Under the pieces are notes generated by a model that saw only the letters and a list, made by a program, of their open reading frames with translations, was not told where the DNA came from and ran no database searches. From Desulfobacter vibrioformis DSM 8776 (GTDB lineage: Bacteria > Desulfobacterota > Desulfobacteria > Desulfobacterales > Desulfobacteraceae), in contig NZ_JQKJ01000022.1 in NCBI RefSeq assembly GCF_000745975.1, positions 1 to 64,000 on the forward strand: DNA of 64,000 bases. Reading direction: 5' to 3'. Made by a program: the position numbers and the translations under genes. Below, one piece after another: positions 47,738 through 56,575 of the stretch. Every line of letters begins with the position of its first letter. Position 1 is the stretch's first letter.

Positions 47738-49164
47738 GGCTCATCGCGGATTAGTGTGACAAACACCTAACCCTGCGAGTACCCGTAGTCTAAAATTTTC
47801 AAAATTTCGGTATCCAAAAGCTATGCGTGTTATTACTCTCAGTGCATTATTAGTACCTTCGACAAATCCGTTGGTAACTCGTTCGATAAAATAATTAAGG
47901 ATTTGATCTCGCCAGTTTTTAAAAGTATTTACAAATTTTGCAATAAACTTGTTACCTGTTCGCATAGCCTTTCGACACCATGCATCAAGAAACCGGGCAG
48001 CTTTCTCCCGGCATGTTATTTTTTCGAAAATCGTCCGGAATTCTTCTTTTAGCAAGTACAAAGTACGAAGCTCCGGGCATTCTTGAAATATCTGTTTTAA
48101 CTGATCTTCCTCTTTGTTTGACAATTCAGATCGGTTGCGTACTAAAATCCAGCGGCTGCCTTTAAGTACTTTTTTTAATTCGGGACCACATTGATTTTGA
48201 TATGTTGTTCTGAGCTTCGTCAAGCGCATATTGAGTTGTTTCATTACATGGAAACGATCAACCACAATTTTGGCACGGGGAAGTTTACTACGGGCAGCTT
48301 GATAATAAGGTTTCCACATATCAATGGAAACAAAGCGGATTGACTTTCGACATTCAGGGCTCAACGATTCAATCCAGGCTTCTAATGTTTCTTTTTCTCT
48401 GTTAGGCAGTACTGCAAGAACACATTTTCTTGAAATGTCTGAAATAATAAGAACAAATTGCTTGTAACGTTTTTTAAGGGAAATCTCATCTACTCCCAGA
48501 ACCCTGATTGTATCGCAACTATCTAAATTGTGCTTCAATGCAGCAAAACGATTGAATATTTCTTTAACCGTAGAGTGGCTCAGCCCATTACGTACAGCAA
48601 CAGCCTTACGGGTCGATTCAAGACAGGACTGGTAAACATGTAGTTCAAAGGCAATTGATTGTCTGCGATGGGAATCTACAAAAGGCAATTGCTCAGAAAA
48701 GATCTTATCACAATCTTCGCATTTGAAACGGCGGGCTAAAAAATGCAAAATAGTCTTTTTCCCCCACACATCTAAATGTCGGATTGATCGTTCTTCTTCT
48801 TGATGGACATCCTGTGAAAGGCAACCACAATGAGGGCACAAAGCAACATCATCTCGATGGGCACACCAAAGATGCAGTATTTCGTGATTCCCTTCTCGAC
48901 GAAGGGCATACATTGTTACAAATAAGGTCGCAATGCCCAATAATTCAGTGAGTGTGTTATCCGCCGTTTTTTTGAATTCTGACTTGCTAATTCGTTTCAC
49001 GGCTTTTGATGCGTCCTTTATAAAAGTTGGTATGTACGGTAGTAATTTCATGGGAAAACCTCATTAGTTATTATTGGCCTTTCCCATTATTATATGATTT
49101 GATTACAAATATCTCGCATAAAATTAGCCAACTTACATTTTTTCACACTAATCCGCGATGAGCC
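47738..49164 (-). mobile_element. complete ISL3-family insertion sequence
   Basis: A 1427-bp element with perfect 22-bp terminal inverted repeats at 47738-47759 and 49143-49164, beginning GGCTCATCGCGG, and an 8-bp target duplication TTTTTTCT at 47730-47737 and 49165-49172. ISL3 elements typically make 8-bp duplications and carry ends starting GGCTC. Identical repeats and an intact transposase point to a recent insertion. Confidence 0.97.
47741..49051 (-). CDS. ISL3-family transposase
   Basis: A 436-residue DDE transposase. The N-terminal zinc-binding region has 'CPHCG' and 'FKCEDC'; the catalytic domain has Asp in 'LGVDEISLKK', Asp in 'VSIDMWKPYYQAA' and Glu in 'NGFVEGTNNALRVITRIAFGYRNFENFRLR', the ISL3 C-terminal signature. 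AGG lies before the ATG. The stop codon lies inside the terminal repeat of the element. No disruption is seen. Confidence 0.95.
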   Translation of the reverse strand: MKLLPYIPTFIKDASKAVKRISKSEFKKTADNTLTELLGIATLFVTMYALRREGNHEILHLWCAHRDDVALCPHCGCLSQDVHQEEERSIRHLDVWGKKTILHFLARRFKCEDCDKIFSEQLPFVDSHRRQSIAFELHVYQSCLESTRKAVAVRNGLSHSTVKEIFNRFAALKHNLDSCDTIRVLGVDEISLKKRYKQFVLIISDISRKCVLAVLPNREKETLEAWIESLSPECRKSIRFVSIDMWKPYYQAARSKLPRAKIVVDRFHVMKQLNMRLTKLRTTYQNQCGPELKKVLKGSRWILVRNRSELSNKEEDQLKQIFQECPELRTLYLLKEEFRTIFEKITCREKAARFLDAWCRKAMRTGNKFIAKFVNTFKNWRDQILNYFIERVTNGFVEGTNNALRVITRIAFGYRNFENFRLRVLAGLGVCHTNPR

Positions 49165-49604
49165 TTTTTTCTTTGTCTTTACAGCGTGAGGCATAGTCCA
49201 CAAATAGTTCTTTAGCATCATAGCGGAAAACATCGCCGATATTTCCGCTGGAGTCATCGCACATCTCAAAAATGGTGTTGTCAGCCTCGTAAAATGCTGC
49301 GACAAGTTCAATGCCGGTGAGCGGATCATCCACACCGGATTTTAAATCCTGCAGCAGCATTTCCAATTCTCGGGCAAAACTGGAGGCTCCCCGCCAATCA
49401 ATAAAGCGGTTTGAATGCTTCAGGCCGGAAAGCTTCTTATTAAATCGTTGAACATTTTCCTTTGGGGTGGCAATCAGCTGTTCAATCAGGTCATCCGCCT
49501 CCTCGGAATGGACTGCAAGATTCAATAAGGCATCTGCAAGGGCGTGCGGCCCCAGATCAATCAGTTTTTGTTGGCGGGAATCAGTCATTTGCTTGTCCTC
49601 TAAT

Positions 49605-52600
49605 TCATATTCCAACCCTTGTACAGCCCGGGCCGGACATTGAACTCCGGCCGCCGGATACAGGTGTGATGTTTATCTGGATGCTGATTCTTTCTTTCAG
49701 TGCAGATACATGGGAGATGATTCCGATCAGCTTGGCGTCCTGCTGAAGCCCGGATAGTGTTTCCAGTGCGGTCTCCAGAGCCTCTTCATCCAAGGTGCCG
49801 AAGCCTTCATCCAGAAACAGGGAATCCACTCGGACTTTTCGGCTGGCCATTTGAGATAGCCCCAGCGCCAGCGTCAGGCTGACAATAAAGCTTTCGCCGC
49901 CGGACAGGTTCTTGGCCGAGCGGATTTCACCGGCCTGATAGTTATCGATGACGTTCAGCTCCAACGGCTGCTGTCCATCGCGGATCAGCAGATAGCGATC
50001 GGTCATTTTTTCCAGCTGCCGGTTGGCATGGGATACCATCAGTTCGAAGGTCAGCCCCTGGGCAAAGTTTCGGTACTTTTTCCCGTCGGCTGAACCGATG
50101 AGTCCATGCAGCTTGTCCCAGCGTGCACACTCTTTCTTTTGGGCGTCGATGGCGAACTGCTTTTGCTTTATCCGCTCTTTGGCTGTCGTATTCTCACTTA
50201 AGCGGTGTTTGAGACCGGCAATGGCATCGCGGAGTGTTTTCAGGGATTCGTCATACGCCTTAAACTGCGGCGCAAGCTCCCCAAGCGTCTTGTCAGTGAG
50301 CTTTTTGGCGGTCTCCATGGCCAGACGAGTTTCCCTGTCTTTCTGTTTCGCGTTGAGCTCTGTCCCCGCATTATCCAACTCCTTTGCCCGGGAGGCTAAG
50401 GATTCCCGTTTTTCATGAGGCAGTCTGGCTTCGCGGAAGGATTTCTCATCTGAAAAACCTGCCGGAATCAGAGCCGCTGAAAAGTCGGTTTCCGCTTTTT
50501 TCAGTTCGGGTGCTCTCTGCTCAATGCGCGTCTTAAGAGATTCAACATGAATTTTTGCCGTTGCCAGCTTCTGCTGCAACGCGGTGTTCAGGTCTCTGGC
50601 TTTTTTCTCCGCCTTCTCGGCGACGGCGATAACGTTGTTCAGACGACTTTCTTCCTCATCAGGCTTTTTGTCGCCATACAATTGCTTTCGCTCTTCTGTT
50701 CCGTCGGCCAGTTCTTTTTTCAGCCGTTTCAGATTTTCCTGCTTTTCAGTCAGAGCCTTGACCTGGGTATCAATCACGGCATCAAGACGCTTCAGCTCGC
50801 TGTTGATGTCAGCAATCTGTTTTTCGATGTCAGTCTTTTGTTTTGCCTGCTCCTGCCATGCCTTCAGTCTTGATTTGAGAGATTTGAGCAGTGACTCGAC
50901 CTCTGACTCCGGTATTTTAATAATACCAAGTGGGTGGAGTTTCCCGGTAACTGTCTGTTTGAATTGCTCAAAGCCGGTCTGAAGCTTCGTAAAGAGATCT
51001 TTCAATTCAACGAGCGTTCTTTCCGCGGTCTTCTTGTCATTGGCGGCTTGGGTTTCCAGCTTCTCACTATTATTCAAATTGTTACGAGCAGTGGTTTCTG
51101 CCTGTTCCAGTTTTTTGATGGCGGCTTCCTGTTCGTCTGCCGTGTCGATCAGCTTGGTCAACGATTCTATCTTTTGCTCGATTTCATCGGGAACCGGAAC
51201 ATTGCCCTTTGCAAATGGATGATCGGTTGAGCCGCAGAGAGGGCACGGGTTGCCGTCTTGAAGCTTGGCCCGGTGATCTTCAAGTTCCTCGATTTTCTTG
51301 ATAAAAGCCATCTCACGAAGAAGGGTCTCCTTCTCGGTGCGATATTCCCGGAGCAGTTTGTCACCCAGCAATTCGATCAAGGCATCCTTGACTTGCTTAA
51401 GATTTCTTCCGGTGGTCGCAAGCGCCTGTTTTTTGAGAGAACACTGCTTGGCGGCTTTCTCCAGTTTCTTTGTGGCATCTGCTACGGCCGTATCGGCTTT
51501 TTTGAGGTCAGTTTCTTTCTGGGTGATCTCTTGTTGTTTGGTGAGCAGGTTGCCGAACTGTTCTTCAATACCGGCAAGTCCACTGATCAACCATTCATCC
51601 TGCGCATTCTCTTTGAGGTACAGCTCTGCAGCCCCCATTTTTTTCTCTGCGGCAGTCCGTTTTTCCTGTTCCTTGACCCGGGCCTGCTTGTCTGTCTCAA
51701 TCTTGGCCGCTTCCCTGGTGCAGGCATCAGATCCTTCTGATACAGTTTTTGTCTGTTCCGCAATCTTTTGATCAAGGGACCTTATTTTCTGGATTAACGG
51801 GGCAGCCGTTTTGAGATCCTCTTTGGATTTGAGGGTGAGCTTCTCAGCGGCCTTGTGAACGTCAGCTTGTGTGTTTGCGGCAGTTTCTAACTTAGGAAGT
51901 GCGGCTTCATCTATTTTCAAGGCGGTCTCATCGTCAGACTGCTGCTTGCGCAAGGATGCGAGCGTTGCGTATGTTCCGTCCAGAGATGCGGCCTTGGTGG
52001 CCTTTTCAAGTTTAGCCCTCTCCGGCTTAAACGCTTCGGTATCGGCCTTCAGTTTGGTGGCTTCATCCGTAAGGCTGAGGATCTCCTTTTTCAGCTCTTC
52101 AATGGTGGTCAGCCATGTGATGGCTTTGCCGGTTTCGGTCGCTTTTCCAGCGAGTTCAGTCTCCTGTTTCTGCTTGGCCGTAAGGTCATCCTGAATTTCT
52201 TTTTCCTGTTCCGGCTCCAGAATTACAATGCCGGATGTTTCGGCGTTCAGGATATTCAGCTTTTCCCGCTCATCACGCTGGCGTTCATGAACCCGTCGTG
52301 AGATTTCTGAATAAATTTCGGTGCCGGTGATCTGCTCGAGTGTCTTGGACTTCTGCTCAACGTCAGCCTTGAGGAAGGTATCAAAGCCTCCCTGTGCCAG
52401 TAGAATGGAGCGGGTGAAACGGTCGAAATCCATCCCGGTTTTTTCCTCAATAACCGCACCTACAAGGCTTTTCTTGGTTTCGATAGGCTTGCCCGTAGCA
52501 TCGTCTGCAATCTGGTGTTCCTGATCCTGCAGGTTGCCTTCGGCCTTTTTCCGTGCGCGGCGCTGTTCCCAGTGGCAACGGAACCGGCCAGCCTGGGATT

Positions 52601-52856
52601 CAAAGAGTACCTCGGCGTAGCATTCACCGGTCTGGCGGGACATTATCTCATTCCCGCTCTTGGTGATTTTTCCAAGGCGGGGTGTGGCGCCATAGAGGGC
52701 CAGACAGATGGCATCAAGAATTGTCGACTTGCCCGCACCGGTCGGACCGGTCAGAGCAAAGATCCCGTTGGATACATATTCGGGATCGGTGAAGTCTATG
52801 ACCCATTCGCCATAGAGGGAGTTGAGGTTCTTAAATCGCAGTTCAAGGATTTTCAT
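49605..52856 (-). CDS. sbcC: exonuclease subunit SbcC
   Basis: A 1083-residue Rad50-like ATPase that works with SbcD to open DNA hairpins and process blocked or protein-bound ends. Walker A is 'LTGPTGAGKSTILDAI', coiled coils cover about 180-880, the zinc hook is C-P-L-C-G near residue 535, the ABC signature 'NLSGGESFIVSLTLALGLS' and Walker B 'DSLFLDEGFGTLDEEALE'. An AGAGG site precedes the ATG. It starts 11 bases after sbcD. It sits inside a defence cluster and may be a phage- or island-associated rather than housekeeping copy. Confidence 0.95.
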   Translation of the reverse strand: MKILELRFKNLNSLYGEWVIDFTDPEYVSNGIFALTGPTGAGKSTILDAICLALYGATPRLGKITKSGNEIMSRQTGECYAEVLFESQAGRFRCHWEQRRARKKAEGNLQDQEHQIADDATGKPIETKKSLVGAVIEEKTGMDFDRFTRSILLAQGGFDTFLKADVEQKSKTLEQITGTEIYSEISRRVHERQRDEREKLNILNAETSGIVILEPEQEKEIQDDLTAKQKQETELAGKATETGKAITWLTTIEELKKEILSLTDEATKLKADTEAFKPERAKLEKATKAASLDGTYATLASLRKQQSDDETALKIDEAALPKLETAANTQADVHKAAEKLTLKSKEDLKTAAPLIQKIRSLDQKIAEQTKTVSEGSDACTREAAKIETDKQARVKEQEKRTAAEKKMGAAELYLKENAQDEWLISGLAGIEEQFGNLLTKQQEITQKETDLKKADTAVADATKKLEKAAKQCSLKKQALATTGRNLKQVKDALIELLGDKLLREYRTEKETLLREMAFIKKIEELEDHRAKLQDGNPCPLCGSTDHPFAKGNVPVPDEIEQKIESLTKLIDTADEQEAAIKKLEQAETTARNNLNNSEKLETQAANDKKTAERTLVELKDLFTKLQTGFEQFKQTVTGKLHPLGIIKIPESEVESLLKSLKSRLKAWQEQAKQKTDIEKQIADINSELKRLDAVIDTQVKALTEKQENLKRLKKELADGTEERKQLYGDKKPDEEESRLNNVIAVAEKAEKKARDLNTALQQKLATAKIHVESLKTRIEQRAPELKKAETDFSAALIPAGFSDEKSFREARLPHEKRESLASRAKELDNAGTELNAKQKDRETRLAMETAKKLTDKTLGELAPQFKAYDESLKTLRDAIAGLKHRLSENTTAKERIKQKQFAIDAQKKECARWDKLHGLIGSADGKKYRNFAQGLTFELMVSHANRQLEKMTDRYLLIRDGQQPLELNVIDNYQAGEIRSAKNLSGGESFIVSLTLALGLSQMASRKVRVDSLFLDEGFGTLDEEALETALETLSGLQQDAKLIGIISHVSALKERISIQINITPVSGGRSSMSGPGCTRVGI

Positions 52857-52867
52857 AATCAGCCTCT

Positions 52868-54106
52868 CTATTCTGCGTTTATGTCGTCTTCATGGAGAGA
52901 CTTGATTATTTCGTTATAGGAGACCGTCAGTTCCTCTCGGTCCTCATCCAGTACCCCAAAGGCATCCAGGCAGCGGGTAAAAACATCCCCGGCATCCAGA
53001 TCATCGAGGGTTTCATCTTCCGCGAGCGTACTGATCACTATGTCCATGACACGCCGGTTTTTAATCCGCCTGATTTCCATGGCAGAGTCGACCATGGCCT
53101 CATTGAGCATCTCGCGCAGGTTGCCGATGATGTCGCTGCCGGTGTATTCAATCTCAAGCCAAGCAGAGCTTTCTTCCTTTTTGAGCTCCTCCAGCCTGGC
53201 ATGGATATCATCCAGCGATCCGACAATGCGGACCAGCTCCTGAAAACACGGCACAGGGAGTTCTTGGATATTTGGCGTGGTGCTGTTGAAGTCTATGAGC
53301 ACAACCTTCTTTTTCTGAGTCGCTTCGCCGTAGCCCATGGGAATGGGTGAACCACAGTAGCGGATGTGCTCCGTGCTGCCGACCGCCTGAGGCACATGCA
53401 GATGCCCGAGGGCGAGGTAATCAATTGACGAGGGGAAAACGTCCTCACCGACATGCGCCAGCGATCCCACATACAGCTCTCGAACACCATCACCGTCAAC
53501 CGTCTTGCCGCCTGCAGTAAACAGGTGTCCCATGGCAACGATGGGAATACCATCATGCCCGGAACTTTTGAATTCGGCCCGTTTCTGTTCAGCAGTGGTA
53601 CAGACATCCGCGTAATGGTTTTTCAACCCTTCAACGAGCTTGGCGTTTTTATCGTCGATAGTTTCTCCCGGCTCGACCGTGCGGATATCCTTATCGCGTA
53701 AATAAGGCACAGCGCAGACAATGACCTCCGGCTTATCGTCTGCGTGAAGGACAAAGACCTCATCCTTCAAGGCTTCGGTCATGGAGCCGACCACATACAC
53801 ATTAAGCGCACGCAGCAGTTCTTTGGGAGCATTCAGAAATGACGGCGAATCATGGTTCCCGGCAATCACAACAACATGATGGCAGCAGGATGCCGCAACC
53901 CGGCAGAGGAAACGATAGTAGAGCTCCTGCGCCCGGTTGCTGGGTGTGCTGGTATCGAACACATCACCGGCGACAAGCAGGGCATCGATCTTTTCACTTT
54001 CAATGGTCTGGACCAGCCAATCCAGAAACGCTGAAAACTCCTCATAACGCTTCCTGCCGTAAAGGGAGCGGCCTAAATGCCAGTCTGATGTGTGAAGGAT
54101 TTTCAT
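52868..54106 (-). CDS. sbcD: exonuclease subunit SbcD
   Basis: A 412-residue Mre11-like nuclease subunit. The metallophosphatase motifs are complete: 'HTSDWHLGR', 'LLVAGDVFDT', 'VVIAGNHDSP', 'VAMGHLF' and 'LALGHLHVPQ'. The C-terminal SbcD domain is present. A GGAGG site overlaps the end of the AAA_13 gene, and the ATGA overlap makes the two genes translationally coupled. Works with SbcC. Confidence 0.95.
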   Translation of the reverse strand: MKILHTSDWHLGRSLYGRKRYEEFSAFLDWLVQTIESEKIDALLVAGDVFDTSTPSNRAQELYYRFLCRVAASCCHHVVVIAGNHDSPSFLNAPKELLRALNVYVVGSMTEALKDEVFVLHADDKPEVIVCAVPYLRDKDIRTVEPGETIDDKNAKLVEGLKNHYADVCTTAEQKRAEFKSSGHDGIPIVAMGHLFTAGGKTVDGDGVRELYVGSLAHVGEDVFPSSIDYLALGHLHVPQAVGSTEHIRYCGSPIPMGYGEATQKKKVVLIDFNSTTPNIQELPVPCFQELVRIVGSLDDIHARLEELKKEESSAWLEIEYTGSDIIGNLREMLNEAMVDSAMEIRRIKNRRVMDIVISTLAEDETLDDLDAGDVFTRCLDAFGVLDEDREELTVSYNEIIKSLHEDDINAE

Positions 54107-56553
54107 TGAGCCTCCGCTGCTGTTTGAAGATCTTCAGAAGGTTCCTCGGTCACGCCGATACTTTGTAGTAAGGCCGAATACTGATCGGGGTCCTTTTCCT
54201 TGATTTTCCGCAAGATGAAATTTGCTGTAGTCTTCATCTCTGGAACATCAATAGGTAAAACACTTCTCTCAAATACACCCGCTAAATGAGAGAACTCATT
54301 GTTGATACGATCCGTTAGTGACGCGGCCAATGCATCATCTCCGAAAAAACGCGCCAACTTGTCATCTTTTTCTACGGCATTGGGGTATTTGTAGTACAAG
54401 AATGCTTCAAGGAACTTACGGGCATTGTTCCCAAAGTTGTAGTAGCAATCATGATTCTCATCACACGCGATCTGGGCGTGGGCGCATTTATAAATTTGAT
54501 GAAACAGGAAATTGAACTCTGTGACGTAGTCCTTCAGGTACCGAGGCATCAATGTAATGTCACTGACTTGATTCGTTCGAGTAATGATGAAGTATTGAGA
54601 GTTATTTTTATTCAAAGCGCCTGGAAGTCGCTTCAGATACTTCAAAAAGTCCAGGTTGTGAGTCGAAATGAATAGCTGCTTAAAACGATCACGTTTTTTT
54701 ATCTCACCCCCATCTTCAGATTTCTCAGGCGTTACAATCTCAGTATTGATAAGGCTGTAGACAAAAAAGATATGATTTGCATCCAAGCTGGAGATAGGGT
54801 CGTCGATCCAGATGATCGGCTGGTTGCCTTTAGTTTCTATATCCTCAAGCTTTGCCATGAAGTAACAAAAGGCTATCAGGCTGCATTCTCCCTCACTGAG
54901 GTAGAATGCTTTTTTGTCGTTCCGAGTTACCTCAAACCGATATCCAGATGACGCATCCCCGGGCTTCTCTTCAATGGCTTTGAGGGAAAGGGACTGATGG
55001 CCAAAGAAGTTATTCAGATAGTCGTTTACCCGGTCAGCACCCTTGTTTTCATCTTTTAGCATCGCCTTCAGTTCATTGATCTTTGCTCGCTTTGCATCGA
55101 CCTTTTCCTTTGCAGAGTTCTTAGATGCTTCCGCCTTGCCCATTGCCTCATTCAGCGCAGCAATGGCCGTACATTCATCACCATATTTAATATCATTTAT
55201 GAATGTATAGACTTCATGGAGACGGAGGGCCGCACGAGCTCTTGATTGGTCGGCACTAAGCGAGGCTGTAAACTGGTTTGATTCGTTTCTGCGTTGCTCA
55301 AAAGAACACCTAATTGCATTCAGAGCATCTTCAACCGATTCAGGCACAATAAATTCGAGAGGTGTAAATATATCTTCTTTTCGCTTCTCGATCTGTTCTT
55401 TTATGGAGTCCAATCTCTCACAGTAAGACGTTGATATGATCGATAGCTGTTCTGCCAGCGCATCTAAGTCAGCGGTAAAGTTGAAGTAGAAATCCGAGTT
55501 CTTGATTTTCAGTAAATTGGGAACTCGAGAGCTCTCACGTTCAATTGATCCAAGCAGATTCTCCAATGCTTGACGAAGCGCCTCAGATTCCTGATTAAAA
55601 TGTTTGTCCAGCTTCTCCCATAAATCTTTAGGAAGGTCGCTGCCACAAAATGCGCACTTATCTCTTTTCTCTTGATGGTGGCCCCGACCAGTCCTCACCC
55701 ACGTGGCCAGAGCCGCATCGTTTAGCAATTCTTGAATTGGATCAGATGCCTGAATCTTTTTTTCGATTAACTCTTTAGCCGTTGAAGCGATTGCAGAGTA
55801 TTGAAGATTGAAAGTTGATGACTCAGGGATTTCCGATTTGGGTTCTTCTCTTAGAAGGTCATGAAACTTGCCTACCTGCTCATCAGAAAGCGGAGAGTAA
55901 GTGTCTTTGGTAACAGTCGAGATGTCTGTCTTTATTTTAGGAACATTGTAGTTGGCATCACCAAACGTTTTATTGTGCTTGATACCAGTGCCTGCCTTAT
56001 TGGCTTTATCACGTAACTTTCCCTCCAATTCTGACGACTTGTTGCCATGGTCTTTTCGGGCTTTTTTGAAATTCTCCTCAGCACCAAGGAACTCCCCCAG
56101 CAGTCCAGACTTGTCCTCTTCGCTGCCAAGTTCGGCTTCATGCTTCTCAATTTCTTCCTCAAGCTTTGTGTTGTCTTCACCCAAGATAGCGAATGAATTG
56201 ATGGTCTGTTCGTCATCAACAATGAAACGCAGGTTGTCCCGGACAAAGTCCTCATTGAAAACCCGAACGACCTGACCATGATTGCTTAATGAATTTTGCG
56301 AGGCAGTGCTGCCGCCATTAAAAGCCAATTGAAACTCAGGTGAACTATATTTGTCTGAGATAGAACCGGTTTCAAGAGCTCTGAAAACCCGCGAAAGCGT
56401 TGTTTTACCGGAGTAGTTCCGACCATAAAGAATGTTGATCTTTTTAAATTCTGCGATGTTGTTGCCGCCATCCCTTACAGATGACGCCCAACGGAAGTCC
56501 TTAAAAACCGCCATGTTTTTTATCGATTCAATTTTATTTATCTCACCACTCAT
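54103..56553 (-). CDS. AAA_13 ATPase with zinc-hook-like CxxC, RloC/PrrC-like candidate anticodon nuclease
   Basis: An 816-residue ABC/SMC-type ATPase. Walker A G-R-N-Y-S-G-K-T-T is at 44-52, coiled coil 125-185, C-A-F-C-G at 300-304 between helical arms, coiled coil 460-505, signature 'YLSEGECSLIAF' at 551-562, Walker B 'IIWIDDPISSLDANH' at 580-594 and 'FISTHN' (H-loop) at 628-633. The C-terminal 150 residues hold Arg712-x3-Glu716 and His756. That resembles the Arg-x3-Glu...His triad of PrrC/RloC anticodon nucleases, which cut tRNA when DNA restriction is blocked; RloC also has a CxxC hook. The start at 56553 has GGAGG 9 bases upstream. Sequence resemblance only; nuclease activity is inferred. 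Confidence 0.8.
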   Translation of the reverse strand: MSGEINKIESIKNMAVFKDFRWASSVRDGGNNIAEFKKINILYGRNYSGKTTLSRVFRALETGSISDKYSSPEFQLAFNGGSTASQNSLSNHGQVVRVFNEDFVRDNLRFIVDDEQTINSFAILGEDNTKLEEEIEKHEAELGSEEDKSGLLGEFLGAEENFKKARKDHGNKSSELEGKLRDKANKAGTGIKHNKTFGDANYNVPKIKTDISTVTKDTYSPLSDEQVGKFHDLLREEPKSEIPESSTFNLQYSAIASTAKELIEKKIQASDPIQELLNDAALATWVRTGRGHHQEKRDKCAFCGSDLPKDLWEKLDKHFNQESEALRQALENLLGSIERESSRVPNLLKIKNSDFYFNFTADLDALAEQLSIISTSYCERLDSIKEQIEKRKEDIFTPLEFIVPESVEDALNAIRCSFEQRRNESNQFTASLSADQSRARAALRLHEVYTFINDIKYGDECTAIAALNEAMGKAEASKNSAKEKVDAKRAKINELKAMLKDENKGADRVNDYLNNFFGHQSLSLKAIEEKPGDASSGYRFEVTRNDKKAFYLSEGECSLIAFCYFMAKLEDIETKGNQPIIWIDDPISSLDANHIFFVYSLINTEIVTPEKSEDGGEIKKRDRFKQLFISTHNLDFLKYLKRLPGALNKNNSQYFIITRTNQVSDITLMPRYLKDYVTEFNFLFHQIYKCAHAQIACDENHDCYYNFGNNARKFLEAFLYYKYPNAVEKDDKLARFFGDDALAASLTDRINNEFSHLAGVFERSVLPIDVPEMKTTANFILRKIKEKDPDQYSALLQSIGVTEEPSEDLQTAAEAQ

Positions 56554-56575
56554 CGCTATTTGGCCTCCCTTTTGA

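Larger units (their letters stand above)
46801..49588 (-). pseudogene. DUF6880-family protein gene interrupted by an ISL3 element
   Basis: The 5' part (49588-49165) encodes 'LGPHALADALLNLAVHSEEADDLIEQLI' and 'IFEMCDDSSGNIGDVFRYDAKELFVDYASRCKDKEK'; the 3' part (47729-46801) continues 'IADIILKVNKKDNYGIRDTLIDCAG' and a TPR-like C-terminus. Removing the IS and one copy of the 8-bp duplication joins them in frame to 1353 bp, or 450 residues, matching the DUF6880 pattern as I know it. The start at 49588 has AGAGGA 7 bases upstream, 17 bases after sbcC. Function unknown; a downstream fragment starting at 47766 may still be translated. Confidence 0.85.
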
